A stretch of 49,743 nucleotides of DNA, taken from assembly GCF_024684275.1 (NCBI RefSeq), contig NZ_JAIKXF010000047.1, forward strand, positions 1 through 49,743, read 5' to 3'. Below the pieces are notes generated by a model. The model was not told where the DNA came from, ran no database searches, and saw only the letters and a list, made by a program, of their open reading frames with translations. The translations under genes and the position numbers were made by a program. The DNA is from Ruminococcus sp. Its GTDB lineage: Bacteria > Bacillota_A > Clostridia > Oscillospirales > Ruminococcaceae. Shown one piece after another: positions 41,488 to 49,743 of the stretch. The stretch's first letter is position 1, and every line of letters starts with the position of its first letter.

Positions 41488-42300
41488 TTATTTCTTTTGA
41501 ATTGGTATGCGTACACGATACTCAATATAATCCTCGTTCTGGATCTTTCGAGAATCAGCAGATATACCCGCAGCCTGCATAGTCTCAACTGCCTTGTTTA
41601 TAGTGTTTACAAACATTTTTACATTTTGAAAAACAAGTGAACGTTTTTTGTAGCTTGCTTTATCGCGGTGGCTTCCAATAAATTCATCTATTAATTTCTC
41701 AGAACGTTCAACATTTAAATTATTTTTTATTATTTTTCCAAGTATAAACAACCTATCCTCAGAACTACCAAGACGAAGCAGGGAACGTGCGTGTCTTTCT
41801 GTAAGCCCATATTTAGTTATAAATTCTCTTTCCTTTTCCGTAAGTCGAAGCAGTCGAAGCTTATTTGCAATAGTGCTCTGAGCTCTCCCAAGCTTTGCAG
41901 CAGCGTCCTCCTGCGTCATACCATAGTGAGTAATCAGCTTTTCTATTGCACAAGCCTCATCAAAGAAAGACAGATCCTGACGCTGAATATTCTCAACAAG
42001 GGCAAGAACTGCCGAATGGCGATCGCTGACCTCATGTATTATACAAGGTACAACTGTAAACTGACACATTTTTGCAGCACGCAGTCTACGCTCACCGGCA
42101 ATAAGTTCATAGTGATTATCCTTTCTGCGAACTGAAAGGGGCTGTAAGATACCGTTCTGTGCAATAGACTCTGCAAGTGACGTTATATCCTCGTTAAAAT
42201 CAGTTCGAGGCTGATGCGGATTTGGAACTATTTCGTCAATATTGATCTCAACAACTTTGTTTACCAATTTTTCTTTAGTAAAATTTAAAAAACCTGCCAT
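41488..42300 (-). CDS. noc: ParB-family nucleoid occlusion protein Noc
   Basis: A 270-residue second ParB-family protein: ParB nuclease-like N-terminus (VVEINIDEIVPNPHQPRTDF, HYELIAGERRLRAAKM), helix-turn-helix (HYGMTQEDAAAKLGRAQSTIANKLRLLRL), and ERHARSLLRL. It differs from the other ParB in the C-terminal domain. Position next to rsmG and parA is typical of Noc, which links chromosome sites to the membrane and blocks septum placement over the nucleoid. The amphipathic N-terminus (MAGFLNFTKEKLVNKVVEI) fits the membrane-binding helix of Noc. GGAGGT is 7 bases before the start; a longer reading is rejected. Confidence 0.9.
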   Translation of the reverse strand: MAGFLNFTKEKLVNKVVEINIDEIVPNPHQPRTDFNEDITSLAESIAQNGILQPLSVRRKDNHYELIAGERRLRAAKMCQFTVVPCIIHEVSDRHSAVLALVENIQRQDLSFFDEACAIEKLITHYGMTQEDAAAKLGRAQSTIANKLRLLRLTEKEREFITKYGLTERHARSLLRLGSSEDRLFILGKIIKNNLNVERSEKLIDEFIGSHRDKASYKKRSLVFQNVKMFVNTINKAVETMQAAGISADSRKIQNEDYIEYRVRIPIQKK

Positions 42301-42363
42301 TTTATGACCTCCGTAATAAATTCTTACTTTATAATAACACTCTCTGGAAATATTTTCTATACA

Positions 42364-42401
42364 AAAAAACCACAGTTTTTCGAGCAAACTGCGGTTTTTT
42401 T
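42364..42401 (-). terminator. terminator after rsmG
   Basis: AAACCACAGTTT / AAACTGCGGTTT stem (one G:T pair) flanked by A- and T-runs on both sides. It separates the mnmE-mnmG-rsmG unit from noc. Confidence 0.85.
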
Positions 42402-42418
42402 GACAATATTTAGTTTTA

Positions 42419-43123
42419 TTAAAGCTCTTTCTTCTTTATCTGAGCGCTATTTCTCGGATATTTTATCGGAGTTTGCGATATTTTTCTAACAGTAATGATA
42501 CGTCGCTTTTCATCGAAAATACTGTAATCTGAGATATTTTCTAATTTTCCCCCAAGAATTTCTATTGCATTTGTTCCACATGAAACATCTTCGTTTGGAC
42601 CCTTCATTGAAATAAAAGATCCTCCAACCTTAACAAATGGTATACAAAGCTCACTCAGAGTACTGAGATTTGCTACAGCACGGGCACATGAAAAATCAAA
42701 ATTTTCACGGTATTCTGCACTCTTTGAGAAGTCCTCAGCTCTTCCATGAACGAAATTTGCCTGAATATCAAGCTTTTCACAGAGCTGAACAAGAAAATCA
42801 ATCCTTTTATTCAGACTATCAAGAAGAGTGAGTTTTATATCCGGACGAAGTATCTTTACCGGAACAGAAGGGAAACCTGCGCCGGTTCCAACATCAATAA
42901 GCGTAGAATCAAGGGGAATATCTATATATTTTAGTAAGCTTGCAGAATCAATAAAATGCTTGCAAAGCACCTCCATAGGCTCTGTTATAGCGGTGAGATT
43001 CACTTTTTCATTGTATTCAACAAGAAATTTAGCATAAACCTCAAATTTATCATAAGCCTCACATGAAAGTTCAATACCGCATTGTAAGAATTTTTCGCAA
43101 GATAATGCATAATCAGGTAGCAT
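42419..43123 (-). CDS. rsmG: 16S rRNA m7G527 methyltransferase
   Basis: A 234-residue RsmG (GidB). SAM-binding site is [15 protein letters not shown] at about residue 75, preceded by RsmG-type [19 protein letters not shown]. It makes m7G527 in 16S rRNA. The chosen start (MLPDYALS) has GGAG 9 bases upstream and overlaps the mnmG stop by 11 bases; a 16-residue longer reading is less likely. The gene contains a parS site (42572-42587). Confidence 0.95.
   Translation of the reverse strand: MLPDYALSCEKFLQCGIELSCEAYDKFEVYAKFLVEYNEKVNLTAITEPMEVLCKHFIDSASLLKYIDIPLDSTLIDVGTGAGFPSVPVKILRPDIKLTLLDSLNKRIDFLVQLCEKLDIQANFVHGRAEDFSKSAEYRENFDFSCARAVANLSTLSELCIPFVKVGGSFISMKGPNEDVSCGTNAIEILGGKLENISDYSIFDEKRRIITVRKISQTPIKYPRNSAQIKKKEL
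42572..42587. promoter_or_regulatory. parS site 2, inside rsmG
   Basis: TGTTCCACATGAAACA within coding sequence; matches the other two sites at all but one base. Confidence 0.85.
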
Positions 43124-45002
43124 TTTTTTCTCCTTTCTCATGCATAAGCCATACAGCAAGCATTGATACATCAGCAGGAGATACTCCGGAAATACGGGAA
43201 GCCTGGCCGATTGAAAGCGGTTTGATCTTGTTAAGCTTCTCTACAGCTTCAAGACGAAGCCCGTAAATCAGGCTATAATCCAGATCTGGAGGAAGTTTCT
43301 TTGATTCCATTTTTCTCATCTGTTCAATCTGAGCAAGCTGTTTCTGTATATATCCCTCATATTTGATCTGGAGCTCGACCTGCTCACATACTTCCCAGTC
43401 AAGATCAGGCCTATCTTTATCAAAAGAAGCAAGATCGTTATAATTTATCTGCGGACGACGAATAAGATCAGTCATTTTGCAGCCTGTAGTTAAAGGAGAA
43501 GTACCCTTTTCTGCAAGAAAATTATTTAAGCTTTCACAAGGAGAAACATTTAGTTTAGATAATCGTTCAATCTCAAGAGCAGTCAAACGCTCCTTATCAC
43601 GAAGCTTTTCATAGCGTTCAGGAGGAATAAGCCCGATCTTATAACCGATAGGAGTCAGTCTTTGATCAGCATTGTCCTGACGTAAAATAAGTCTGTATTC
43701 GCTGCGTGATGTCATCATTCGGTATGGATCCGCACAACCTTTTGTTACAAGATCGTCAACCAAAGTACCTATGTAAGAGCTGGCTCTGTCAAGTATCATC
43801 GGTTCTTTTTCTTTGATTTTTAATGCTGCATTTATACCTGCAACTATACCCTGTGCAGCAGCCTCCTCATATCCTGAACTTCCATTGAACTGTCCTGCAC
43901 CGTAAAGTCCACTTAAATTCTTGAATTCAAGGGTTGGAAGCAGCTGATTTGGGTTGCAGCAGTCATACTCTATTGCGTATGCAGGACGCATGATCTCTAC
44001 GTCCTCCAGTCCGTCTATTGTTCGCAGAAATGCAAGCTGCACGTCCTCTGGCAGCGACGACGACATTCCCTGCAAATAGTACTCTTCTGTTGATAATCCC
44101 ATTGGTTCAACAAAGAGCTGATGTCTTGGTTTGTCTGAAAACCTTACAATTTTGTCCTCAATAGACGGACAGTATCTTGGACCTACTCCCTCTATTCTTC
44201 CGGAGTACAATGGTGACCTGTCAAGGTTTGAGAGTATCACTTCATGAGTTTTACTGTTGGTATATGTAATATAACAGCTTACTTTATTATCAAGCCCCTG
44301 CGCTTCTGTTTCAAACGAGAAAGGTACAATTTTTTCATCGCCGTCTTGCCTTTCCATTATATCAAAATTAATACTTCTTTTATTAACACGGCACGGAGTT
44401 CCTGTCTTAAATCTGCGAAGCTCAACTCCGTTTTCTTCAAGACTTTTTGATAAATATTTACTCGGCAAAGCCGAATCAGGACCGCTTTCATATGAAACCT
44501 CTCCGATGTGAATCTTTCCTTTGAGGTAAGTACCTGTTGCAATTATGACAGATTTGACAGCATATTCAGCACCAAGTGAAGTTCTAACACCGACGATCTT
44601 ATTATCTTCAGTTATTATTTCAGAAATCTCAGCCTGCTTTATATAGAGTTTTTTTTGATTTTCGCAGACATTTTTCATGTACTCATGATACTTCACACGA
44701 TCTTCCTGTGCCCTAAGGCTATGTACTGCCGGACCTTTTCCACGATTCAGCATACGGCTCTGAATAAAGCATTTATCAGCTGCTTTGCCCATTTCTCCGC
44801 CTAAAGCGTCTATTTCACGTACTAAATGACCTTTTGCAGTTCCGCCTATGGACGGGTTACAAGGCATATTTGCAATTTGATCCAGCGAAATTGTGAACAT
44901 AACAGTTTTACAGCCAAGCCTTGCAGAAGCAAGAGCCGCCTCCACACCGGCATGACCAGCGCCAACAACTGCAACGTCAAATTCACCCATTTTATATGTC
45001 AA
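43113..45002 (-). CDS. mnmG: tRNA uridine-5-carboxymethylaminomethyl modification enzyme MnmG
   Basis: A 629-residue FAD enzyme. The dinucleotide-binding motif is [27 protein letters not shown], the FAD-binding RPAYAIEYD and C-terminal helical domain are typical. With MnmE it installs the cmnm5 group on wobble U34 of tRNAs. The start is a TTG codon: AAGGAGG is seven bases upstream of it, while the ATG four codons later is too far from that site. It overlaps rsmG at the end. A parS site lies between it and mnmE. Confidence 0.96.
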   Translation of the reverse strand: MTYKMGEFDVAVVGAGHAGVEAALASARLGCKTVMFTISLDQIANMPCNPSIGGTAKGHLVREIDALGGEMGKAADKCFIQSRMLNRGKGPAVHSLRAQEDRVKYHEYMKNVCENQKKLYIKQAEISEIITEDNKIVGVRTSLGAEYAVKSVIIATGTYLKGKIHIGEVSYESGPDSALPSKYLSKSLEENGVELRRFKTGTPCRVNKRSINFDIMERQDGDEKIVPFSFETEAQGLDNKVSCYITYTNSKTHEVILSNLDRSPLYSGRIEGVGPRYCPSIEDKIVRFSDKPRHQLFVEPMGLSTEEYYLQGMSSSLPEDVQLAFLRTIDGLEDVEIMRPAYAIEYDCCNPNQLLPTLEFKNLSGLYGAGQFNGSSGYEEAAAQGIVAGINAALKIKEKEPMILDRASSYIGTLVDDLVTKGCADPYRMMTSRSEYRLILRQDNADQRLTPIGYKIGLIPPERYEKLRDKERLTALEIERLSKLNVSPCESLNNFLAEKGTSPLTTGCKMTDLIRRPQINYNDLASFDKDRPDLDWEVCEQVELQIKYEGYIQKQLAQIEQMRKMESKKLPPDLDYSLIYGLRLEAVEKLNKIKPLSIGQASRISGVSPADVSMLAVWLMHEKGEKNAT

Positions 45003-45017
45003 TTTTCTCCCTCCTTG

Positions 45018-45033
45018 TGTTTCACATGAAACA
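45018..45033. promoter_or_regulatory. parS site 3, between mnmE and mnmG
   Basis: TGTTTCACATGAAACA, identical to site 1, overlapping the mnmG ribosome-site region just after the mnmE stop. Confidence 0.9.
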
Positions 45034-45035
45034 TT

Positions 45036-46397
45036 TCATTTACCGACGCAGAAGCGTGAGAACACTTCGTCCACAACTGCGTCCGTGACTTTTTCTCCAG
45101 TAAGCTGTAACAGCGATTGCTCAGCTTCATCAAGAAGAATATTTACAGCGTCAAGCATTTCACCAATTTCAAGTGATAAAATAGCACTTTCAATACCTTC
45201 GAGTGCTTTATCGATACACTTTTTCTGACGTTCATTTGCAGCAGTAGCAGTACCAAAATCAGCTTCATTCAGCTTAAATATCTCCTCAATACAATCATGA
45301 AGCTGTTCTACTCCGGTATTTTCCTTAGCTGACAAATATACGATATGTTTAATTTTACTTTTCAGCAGAGAATCATCTATAGCTTGTTCAACGTCATTTT
45401 TGTTTATCACAGCTATTGTATTATTTTTATTAATTTTATTAATTAAATATTGATCGTCCTCCGTCAGCGGACAACTTCCGTCAAAAACAGCAATGACCAA
45501 TTCAGAAGAACCTATCATTTTTTCAGCCATGTCAACTCCGATACCCTCAATAACATCGTCAGTTTCATGTATTCCTGCTGTGTCTGAAAGTCTCAGCGTA
45601 ATATCACCTATCCGAACTGACTCCTCAATTATATCACGAGTAGTACCTGCTATCTCAGTAACGATGCTCCTCTCACAGCCGCTGAGGCAATTGAAAAGCG
45701 TTGACTTTCCTACGTTCGGACGTCCTATAATAGCCGTAGCAACACCCTGACGAAGTATCCTGCCGCTGTCGTAGTTCTTCACCAGTGAGTGAAGGTCGTC
45801 CCTTATCTCTTTGAGCTCATCAGAAAGAACATCAGGTCTGACCTCGGGAATATCCTCCTCGGGATAATCAGCCCATGCCGCAAGGTCTCCCAGTATTTTC
45901 ATAAGCTTATCCGAGCACTTTTTAGCTTTTTTATAAGCAGCACCCTCACGAAGATTCTCTGCCATTTTCATTTCGCGTTCGCCCTTTGCCGAGATTATAT
46001 CCATGACCGCCTCGGCTTTCATAAGGTCAAGCTTTCCGTTGAGGTAAGCTCTCTTTGTGAACTCACCCGCCTCAGCATTGACAGCACCATTTGCCAGAGC
46101 TGCACGCAGCACCCTCTTTGTAACATAAAGACCGCCGTGACATGAGAGCTCCGCAATGTCCTCGCCTGTATAGCTGTGAGGCGCACGGAACACTGTCAGT
46201 ATACAATCGTCCAGCTTTTCATCACCGTCATGAGCAATCCCGTATGCGCAGGTGTAGCCTGCCATGTCAGCTACTTTTTTATCGCCGTAAGGGGAGAATA
46301 TCCTCTCTGCAACCTTTATTGCGTCCTCGCCAGAAATGCGTATAACAGCTATTCCTCCCATTGCATTCGGAGTTGAAACAGCAGCTATAGTTGACAT
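45036..46397 (-). CDS. mnmE: tRNA modification GTPase MnmE
   Basis: A 453-residue protein with an N-terminal tetrahydrofolate-binding domain (to about residue 115), helical domain, and inserted G domain (GRPNVGKST; DTAGIHET; NKND). The C-terminal FCVGK matches the family FC(I/V)GK signature. It acts with MnmG. GGAAGT is 8 bases before the start. The hairpin 46417-46437 lies just upstream, so its promoter must be inside or beyond the jag-mnmE gap; none was clear. Confidence 0.97.
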   Translation of the reverse strand: MSTIAAVSTPNAMGGIAVIRISGEDAIKVAERIFSPYGDKKVADMAGYTCAYGIAHDGDEKLDDCILTVFRAPHSYTGEDIAELSCHGGLYVTKRVLRAALANGAVNAEAGEFTKRAYLNGKLDLMKAEAVMDIISAKGEREMKMAENLREGAAYKKAKKCSDKLMKILGDLAAWADYPEEDIPEVRPDVLSDELKEIRDDLHSLVKNYDSGRILRQGVATAIIGRPNVGKSTLFNCLSGCERSIVTEIAGTTRDIIEESVRIGDITLRLSDTAGIHETDDVIEGIGVDMAEKMIGSSELVIAVFDGSCPLTEDDQYLINKINKNNTIAVINKNDVEQAIDDSLLKSKIKHIVYLSAKENTGVEQLHDCIEEIFKLNEADFGTATAANERQKKCIDKALEGIESAILSLEIGEMLDAVNILLDEAEQSLLQLTGEKVTDAVVDEVFSRFCVGK

Positions 46398-46416
46398 TTT
46401 ATCACTTCCTAAAAAA

Positions 46417-46437
46417 ACAACGGCATAATGCCGTTGT
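46417..46437 (-). terminator. terminator of the rpmH-jag operon
   Basis: ACAACGGCAT / ATGCCGTTGT stem with a minimal loop and a seven-T run on the minus strand; the run extends to the mnmE ribosome site. Confidence 0.75.
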
Positions 46438-46465
46438 CAGCTTATCGAAAAAGTTGTTTTATCCA

Positions 46466-46639
46466 ATGAAAGGGATTCCAAAGGGACTGTGTTCCTTTGG
46501 CAGAGTCCAGAGGCAGCGCCTCTGGTAGGGCGTGGGGCAAAGCCCCACAAGTTATCAAGCGCCTCGCAAGGGGTGAATCAAAAAACAGTCCAGTGGACTG
46601 TTTTTTGAGAGGGGACGCCTTGCAAGTGAAGGCGTCCCC
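46466..46639 (-). repeat. multi-hairpin intergenic repeat, copy B (inverted)
   Basis: On the minus strand it matches copy A (23936-24103) through five hairpins with the same order. Stem changes are paired: GTGGGGC/GCCCCAC here for TTTGGGC/GCCCAAA, CCAAAGG/CCTTTGG for CCTAAGG/CCTTAGG; two stems are one or two pairs longer on both arms. It lies in the jag-mnmE gap, in the direction of transcription. Confidence 0.85.
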
Positions 46640-46695
46640 TAAAAAATACTTTTTGCGATGAAATTACAACAGAATAAAACTATTGTTTCCAGCGA

Positions 46696-47787
46696 TTATA
46701 ACTCTATCTTACCGTAGAGACCGCCCTGTATCTCGTCCTCAGGCTTTGGTCTCTTATAGTCCTTTTCAAAGCTTGTTGAGAGGTCAACGCTTCTGCGCTC
46801 CATGTTTACCTCTCTGTCGCGGTTTCTTCTTTCTCCGCCGCGTCTGTCGTTTCTTCTGCCGCCGTCACGGCGATTATCGCGTCTTCCGCCGCCTCTTCTG
46901 GGGTTATTGGAAGAAATGATTATCTTTCTGTATGGCTCTTCACCAACTGAGCGTGAAGAAACTCCCTCAATATTTGAGATAGCAGAGTGTATAACTCTTC
47001 TCTCATATGGATTCATAGGCTCAAGGGGCTGTGATCTGCCTGTTCTGAGAACAGATTTAGCCACCTTAGCTGCAAGCTGCTCAAGAGTTTCCTTTCTCTT
47101 GCTTCTGTAGCCGAGACAGTCAATTGTGATCCTGTAGTAGTCCTTGTCACCCTTGTTTGCGATGATAGAGCAGAGATACTGGATAGCATCGAGAGTCTCT
47201 CCGCGTCTGCCGATTATAGCACCGTTATTATTGCTTTCGATATTGATAACTGCGCCTGTTTCATTCTGATATACCTGAAACTCAACATCAACGTCCATAG
47301 CTCTGAGGATACTTGTGATATAGTCCTTTGCAAGCTTTACCTTTGGATTTACAAGAGACTCGTCCTCAATAAGAGTAAAGTTATCAAGTGAGTAAGCCTC
47401 CTCGTCGTCTACAGCCTCAGCAGGATTCTCAGCCGGTTCAGCAGCTGTTTCCTTCTTTTCCTCAGCAGCCTTTTCCTCTGCCTTTGTTTCAGTAGTTACA
47501 ACGGGCTTTGGCTCTGCGACAGTCTTTGTTACAGGCTCTTCAGTCTTAGGTGCAGGAGCAGTTGTTACAGGAGCCTTTGGAGCTTCAGCAGCTGCCTTAG
47601 GAGCAGCAGCAGGTGCAGCATCTGCAACAGTAGCCTTTACCTTTGCTTCCTTTGAGCCTATGCCGAAAAGTCCCTTTTTACCTTCATCGAGTATCTCAAA
47701 CTTGATCTCACTGATACTTTTTCCGAATTTCTTAGCTGCCATTTCTTTTGCTTCTTCGATTGATCTTGCTGTGAAAATTTCAGTCAT
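46696..47787 (-). CDS. jag: RNA-binding protein Jag/KhpB with extended linker and Arg-rich tail
   Basis: A 363-residue SpoIIIJ-associated protein. The Jag_N domain is at 1-50 (TARSIEEAKEMAAKKFG), followed by an Ala/Pro/Lys/Glu linker of about 85 residues, KH domain at about 150-225 (NNNGAIIGRRGETLDAIQYL), R3H domain at about 230-290, and a tail with (R/G/D)-rich stretches, RRGGGRRDNRR and relatives. Typical Jag is about 200-250 residues, so both linker and tail are extensions. KhpB binds RNA and controls cell-division and envelope genes. GGGAGGT is 7 bases before the start. It follows yidC, as in most Firmicutes. Confidence 0.93.
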   Translation of the reverse strand: MTEIFTARSIEEAKEMAAKKFGKSISEIKFEILDEGKKGLFGIGSKEAKVKATVADAAPAAAPKAAAEAPKAPVTTAPAPKTEEPVTKTVAEPKPVVTTETKAEEKAAEEKKETAAEPAENPAEAVDDEEAYSLDNFTLIEDESLVNPKVKLAKDYITSILRAMDVDVEFQVYQNETGAVINIESNNNGAIIGRRGETLDAIQYLCSIIANKGDKDYYRITIDCLGYRSKRKETLEQLAAKVAKSVLRTGRSQPLEPMNPYERRVIHSAISNIEGVSSRSVGEEPYRKIIISSNNPRRGGGRRDNRRDGGRRNDRRGGERRNRDREVNMERRSVDLSTSFEKDYKRPKPEDEIQGGLYGKIEL

Positions 47788-47807
47788 ACTTATACCTCCC
47801 TGAGGAA

Positions 47808-48926
47808 TCAATCCTCATCATCATTGTCCTCATAAGAATCGCCGTATTTTTCAGCCATGCGCTTTCTTGCTTCCTTGAGCTTGTCACGGTTCACCTTATT
47901 CTGCTCTGAGCGTGAAACGCCATTTGCCTTGCCTGATGATGAACCGCCGTTCTGCTGTTCGAGAGCAGCCTGCTGCTCAAGCATTTTCTGCATGAATGAT
48001 TTCTTATTCGGATGTTTTTCTGCGTATATTCTTGCTTTTTCTTTTTCCTTTTCATTTATCACCTTTATACGCTCGGGAGTAAAGTAGCAGTTAAGCGCAA
48101 AGGTTACGACGAATGAAAAGATTGATGACCATATCCAGTAGAAGCCGATACCTGCCGGAACCTGAAATGCAAACCATATAGAGAGGAGAGGAAGTCCGTA
48201 CATCATAACTGACATACAGCCGCCGCCTGCCTGCTGCATTGTCGGGTTAGTTTTCTTCTGATGTATCTGACTGTAAACAGATACAAGAAGCTGAGAAAGA
48301 CCTGCAAGGAAGGGGATAGTCACAAGGATTATGGCTTCCTTAGTCCAAGAATCGGGATGGATAGTAGGTGTTTTTCCGAGATTAGCACCGAAAAGGGTGA
48401 ATTTCTCGTTGAACTCAGTTACCTTTGAGAAGAATTTCTCGCCAAGAGAAACATACTTGTCGCCGTTATCTCTCAGGTGCTCCATAGTCATGAGCTCGCA
48501 TCTGAGGTTTCTGGTATCAACACCTGCAATACCACAGGCTTCATCAATGATATTCTTAGAAATATCAAGGATATGTGTCACAGGCTTATAAATAACGTCA
48601 ATAACGCCAAAGAGGAGGAACATCTGGATAAATGCGGGGAGACAAGAGCCCATAGGGTTCACGCCCTCCTGCTGATACAGCTTCTGCTGCTCTTCCTGTA
48701 ATCTCTGCGGATTATTGGCGAAACTTTTCTTTAATTTTTCCAGCTTCGGGCTAAGAAGCTGCATTCTTGCCGCGCCCTTCTGCGTCTTGTAATTGACAGG
48801 CAGCAGCAGTATTCTCGTAACTACCGTAAACAGAATGATAGCCACGGCATAGTTATTGCATATCGAATAAATAAGTCTCATCAGATAGCCGAAAGGCACA
48901 CCGATAATATCATAAAGTGCGTTCAA
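47808..48926 (-). CDS. yidC: membrane protein insertase YidC
   Basis: A 372-residue YidC/Oxa1 insertase. The conserved five-segment core includes AIILFTVVTRILLLPVNYKTQKGAARM, LPAFIQMFLLFGVIDVIY and a C-terminal pair. It lacks a long periplasmic domain, as in Gram-positive YidC1, and has a charged tail of about 80 residues. A TTG start (MNALYDIIG) is preceded by GAGGGAT; no ATG fits. There is no lipobox cysteine at the start, unlike Bacillus SpoIIIJ. It inserts small membrane proteins. Confidence 0.94.
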   Translation of the reverse strand: MNALYDIIGVPFGYLMRLIYSICNNYAVAIILFTVVTRILLLPVNYKTQKGAARMQLLSPKLEKLKKSFANNPQRLQEEQQKLYQQEGVNPMGSCLPAFIQMFLLFGVIDVIYKPVTHILDISKNIIDEACGIAGVDTRNLRCELMTMEHLRDNGDKYVSLGEKFFSKVTEFNEKFTLFGANLGKTPTIHPDSWTKEAIILVTIPFLAGLSQLLVSVYSQIHQKKTNPTMQQAGGGCMSVMMYGLPLLSIWFAFQVPAGIGFYWIWSSIFSFVVTFALNCYFTPERIKVINEKEKEKARIYAEKHPNKKSFMQKMLEQQAALEQQNGGSSSGKANGVSRSEQNKVNRDKLKEARKRMAEKYGDSYEDNDDED

Positions 48927-48938
48927 TATTAATCCCTC

Positions 48939-49223
48939 TTAATTCATTTTGTTGTCATCTTCCGAATAATCAGGATCGATATAATCATACTTCCTGACTC
49001 TGAAAGTAAATTTTTCGGGGACATGGTCTATACCGCCCATTGACCATGGGTTACAGCGGAGTATCCGCCATACAGCAAGAGCCGAGCCCCTTATTGCACC
49101 AAAGCGCTCAACAGCTTTCAATGCATAAGTGCTGCAAGTAGGATAATACTTGCATTTAGGGGGAAAAAGGGGAGATATGAATCTTCTGTAAAATTTTATC
49201 AGCCCCAGAACAATATATTTCAT
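48939..49223 (-). CDS. yidD: membrane protein insertion efficiency factor YidD
   Basis: A 94-residue Yid[29 protein letters not shown], the amphipathic segment and [17 protein letters not shown] are family hallmarks. It overlaps the rnpA stop by ATGA, so translation is coupled. No strong ribosome site is present. Confidence 0.95.
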   Translation of the reverse strand: MKYIVLGLIKFYRRFISPLFPPKCKYYPTCSTYALKAVERFGAIRGSALAVWRILRCNPWSMGGIDHVPEKFTFRVRKYDYIDPDYSEDDNKMN

Positions 49224-49588
49224 ACACGCTTATTCTTGTTATCGAAGCTTCTGAACATCTTATTGATGTCATTAACCCCGTACTTGTTCATATAGCCGCA
49301 GTATTCGTCTGATTTTATACTGCAAATAGCAGTTCTTGCCACTATAACTATATCCATGCCCACAGGAAGATTTACCTCAGCATTCCGATAGGCAAGGCGT
49401 ATAAGCCTTTTGGCTCTGTTGCGGCAGACGGCATTGCCCACTTTTTTTCCTGCGGTTATACCGAGGCGGTTAAAGGGCTTTCCGTTTGGTCTTACATATA
49501 TGACCGAGTATTTTGAAGCGGCATACCTGCCCTTTTTGTAAAGAGCAAGGAAGTCCTTATTATCGTTCAATATTTCCGTATAAAGCAT
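49220..49588 (-). CDS. rnpA: ribonuclease P protein component
   Basis: A 122-residue RnpA. The RNR-type motif is [18 protein letters not shown], preceded by [18 protein letters not shown] sequence. It helps the RNase P RNA mature tRNA 5' ends. The start MLYTEIL has AGGTG 7 bases upstream; the longer reading by 14 residues lies over the rpmH terminator region. It sits between rpmH and yidD as in nearly all Firmicutes. Confidence 0.95.
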   Translation of the reverse strand: MLYTEILNDNKDFLALYKKGRYAASKYSVIYVRPNGKPFNRLGITAGKKVGNAVCRNRAKRLIRLAYRNAEVNLPVGMDIVIVARTAICSIKSDEYCGYMNKYGVNDINKMFRSFDNKNKRV

Positions 49589-49622
49589 AATTGCACCTGC
49601 ATATAGCCGTCCTAACAAAAAA

Positions 49623-49648
49623 GACCACAAAATAAAGATTTTGTGGTC
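49623..49648 (-). terminator. terminator between rpmH and rnpA
   Basis: GACCACAAAAT / ATTTTGTGGTC 11-bp stem, 4-base loop, then TTTTTT on the minus strand. As rnpA follows at once, it probably gives partial termination so that L34 is made in excess. Confidence 0.88.
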
Positions 49649-49655
49649 AGCCTCG

Positions 49656-49743
49656 TCAGTGAGTTAATCTTGCTCTGCCCTTAGATCTTCTACGAGCTAA
49701 AACCTTTCTGCCGTTCTTAGTAGCCATTCTCTTCATGAAGCCG
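49656..49743 (-). CDS. rpmH: 50S ribosomal protein L34, C-terminal part (truncated by window edge)
   Basis: The last 29 codons of L34: FMKRMATKNGRKVLARRRSK and GRARLTH then stop. The gene continues past the end of the window. Its presence marks the origin side, where dnaA is expected to follow. Confidence 0.97.
   Translation of the reverse strand, partial: GFMKRMATKNGRKVLARRRSKGRARLTH

Overview
The window looks like chromosomal DNA of an anaerobic, fibre-degrading Clostridium-class bacterium, most likely a Ruminococcus close to R. albus (Oscillospiraceae). The reasons are strong AGGAGG ribosome sites, TTG and GTG starts, cytoplasmic GH51, GH43 and GH5 glycoside hydrolases, an FeFe-hydrogenase-type protein, a rubredoxin:oxygen oxidoreductase, and a Firmicutes origin-flank order (rpmH-rnpA-yidD-yidC-jag-mnmE-mnmG-rsmG-noc-parA-parB-serS). 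The genus is inferred. I saw no rRNA, tRNA or CRISPR array.

Layout. 0-2 kb: a short inverted-repeat element, a von Willebrand A (vWA) protein and a macro-domain protein. 2.2-10.2 kb (minus strand): an arabinoxylan-oligosaccharide locus with an ABC importer (lipoprotein plus two permeases), a GH51 arabinofuranosidase, a GH43 enzyme and a type-B carboxylesterase. A MITE-like element lies at the predicted transcription start of the esterase-GH43 unit. 10.6-13.4 kb: a sensory-type FeFe-hydrogenase paralogue with a coiled-coil tail, next to a DivIVA-like coiled-coil protein. 13.6-16.9 kb: a hypothetical protein, then a two-gene unit of a periplasmic-binding lipoprotein and a membrane protein with a degenerate GGDEF domain, behind a structured 5' leader.

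17.4-23.6 kb (plus strand) is the most unusual region: a cluster matching the TerY-P triad (protein kinase with C-terminal zinc ribbon, vWA protein, PP2C phosphatase). It is headed by a zinc-ribbon/leucine-rich-repeat protein and followed by a protein with a cytidine-deaminase-like but metal-ligand-less N-terminus and a PQQG-repeat segment, and then by a small membrane protein with its own promoter. Strong consensus promoters precede the cluster and the membrane gene, and a terminator ends it.

23.6-38.3 kb: a multi-hairpin intergenic repeat, a family-2 glycosyltransferase, a block of small membrane proteins with an XRE regulator, two separate ECF sigma/anti-sigma pairs with very large extracytoplasmic sensor domains, a GH5 glucanase, exodeoxyribonuclease III, and a redox operon (FprA, an FTR-beta-like protein, a GNAT acetyltransferase and thioredoxin). 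38.4-49.7 kb: the chromosome-partitioning, tRNA-modification and membrane-insertion genes next to the replication origin, with three parS sites. A second, inverted copy of the multi-hairpin repeat lies between jag and mnmE. Its stems covary with the first copy.
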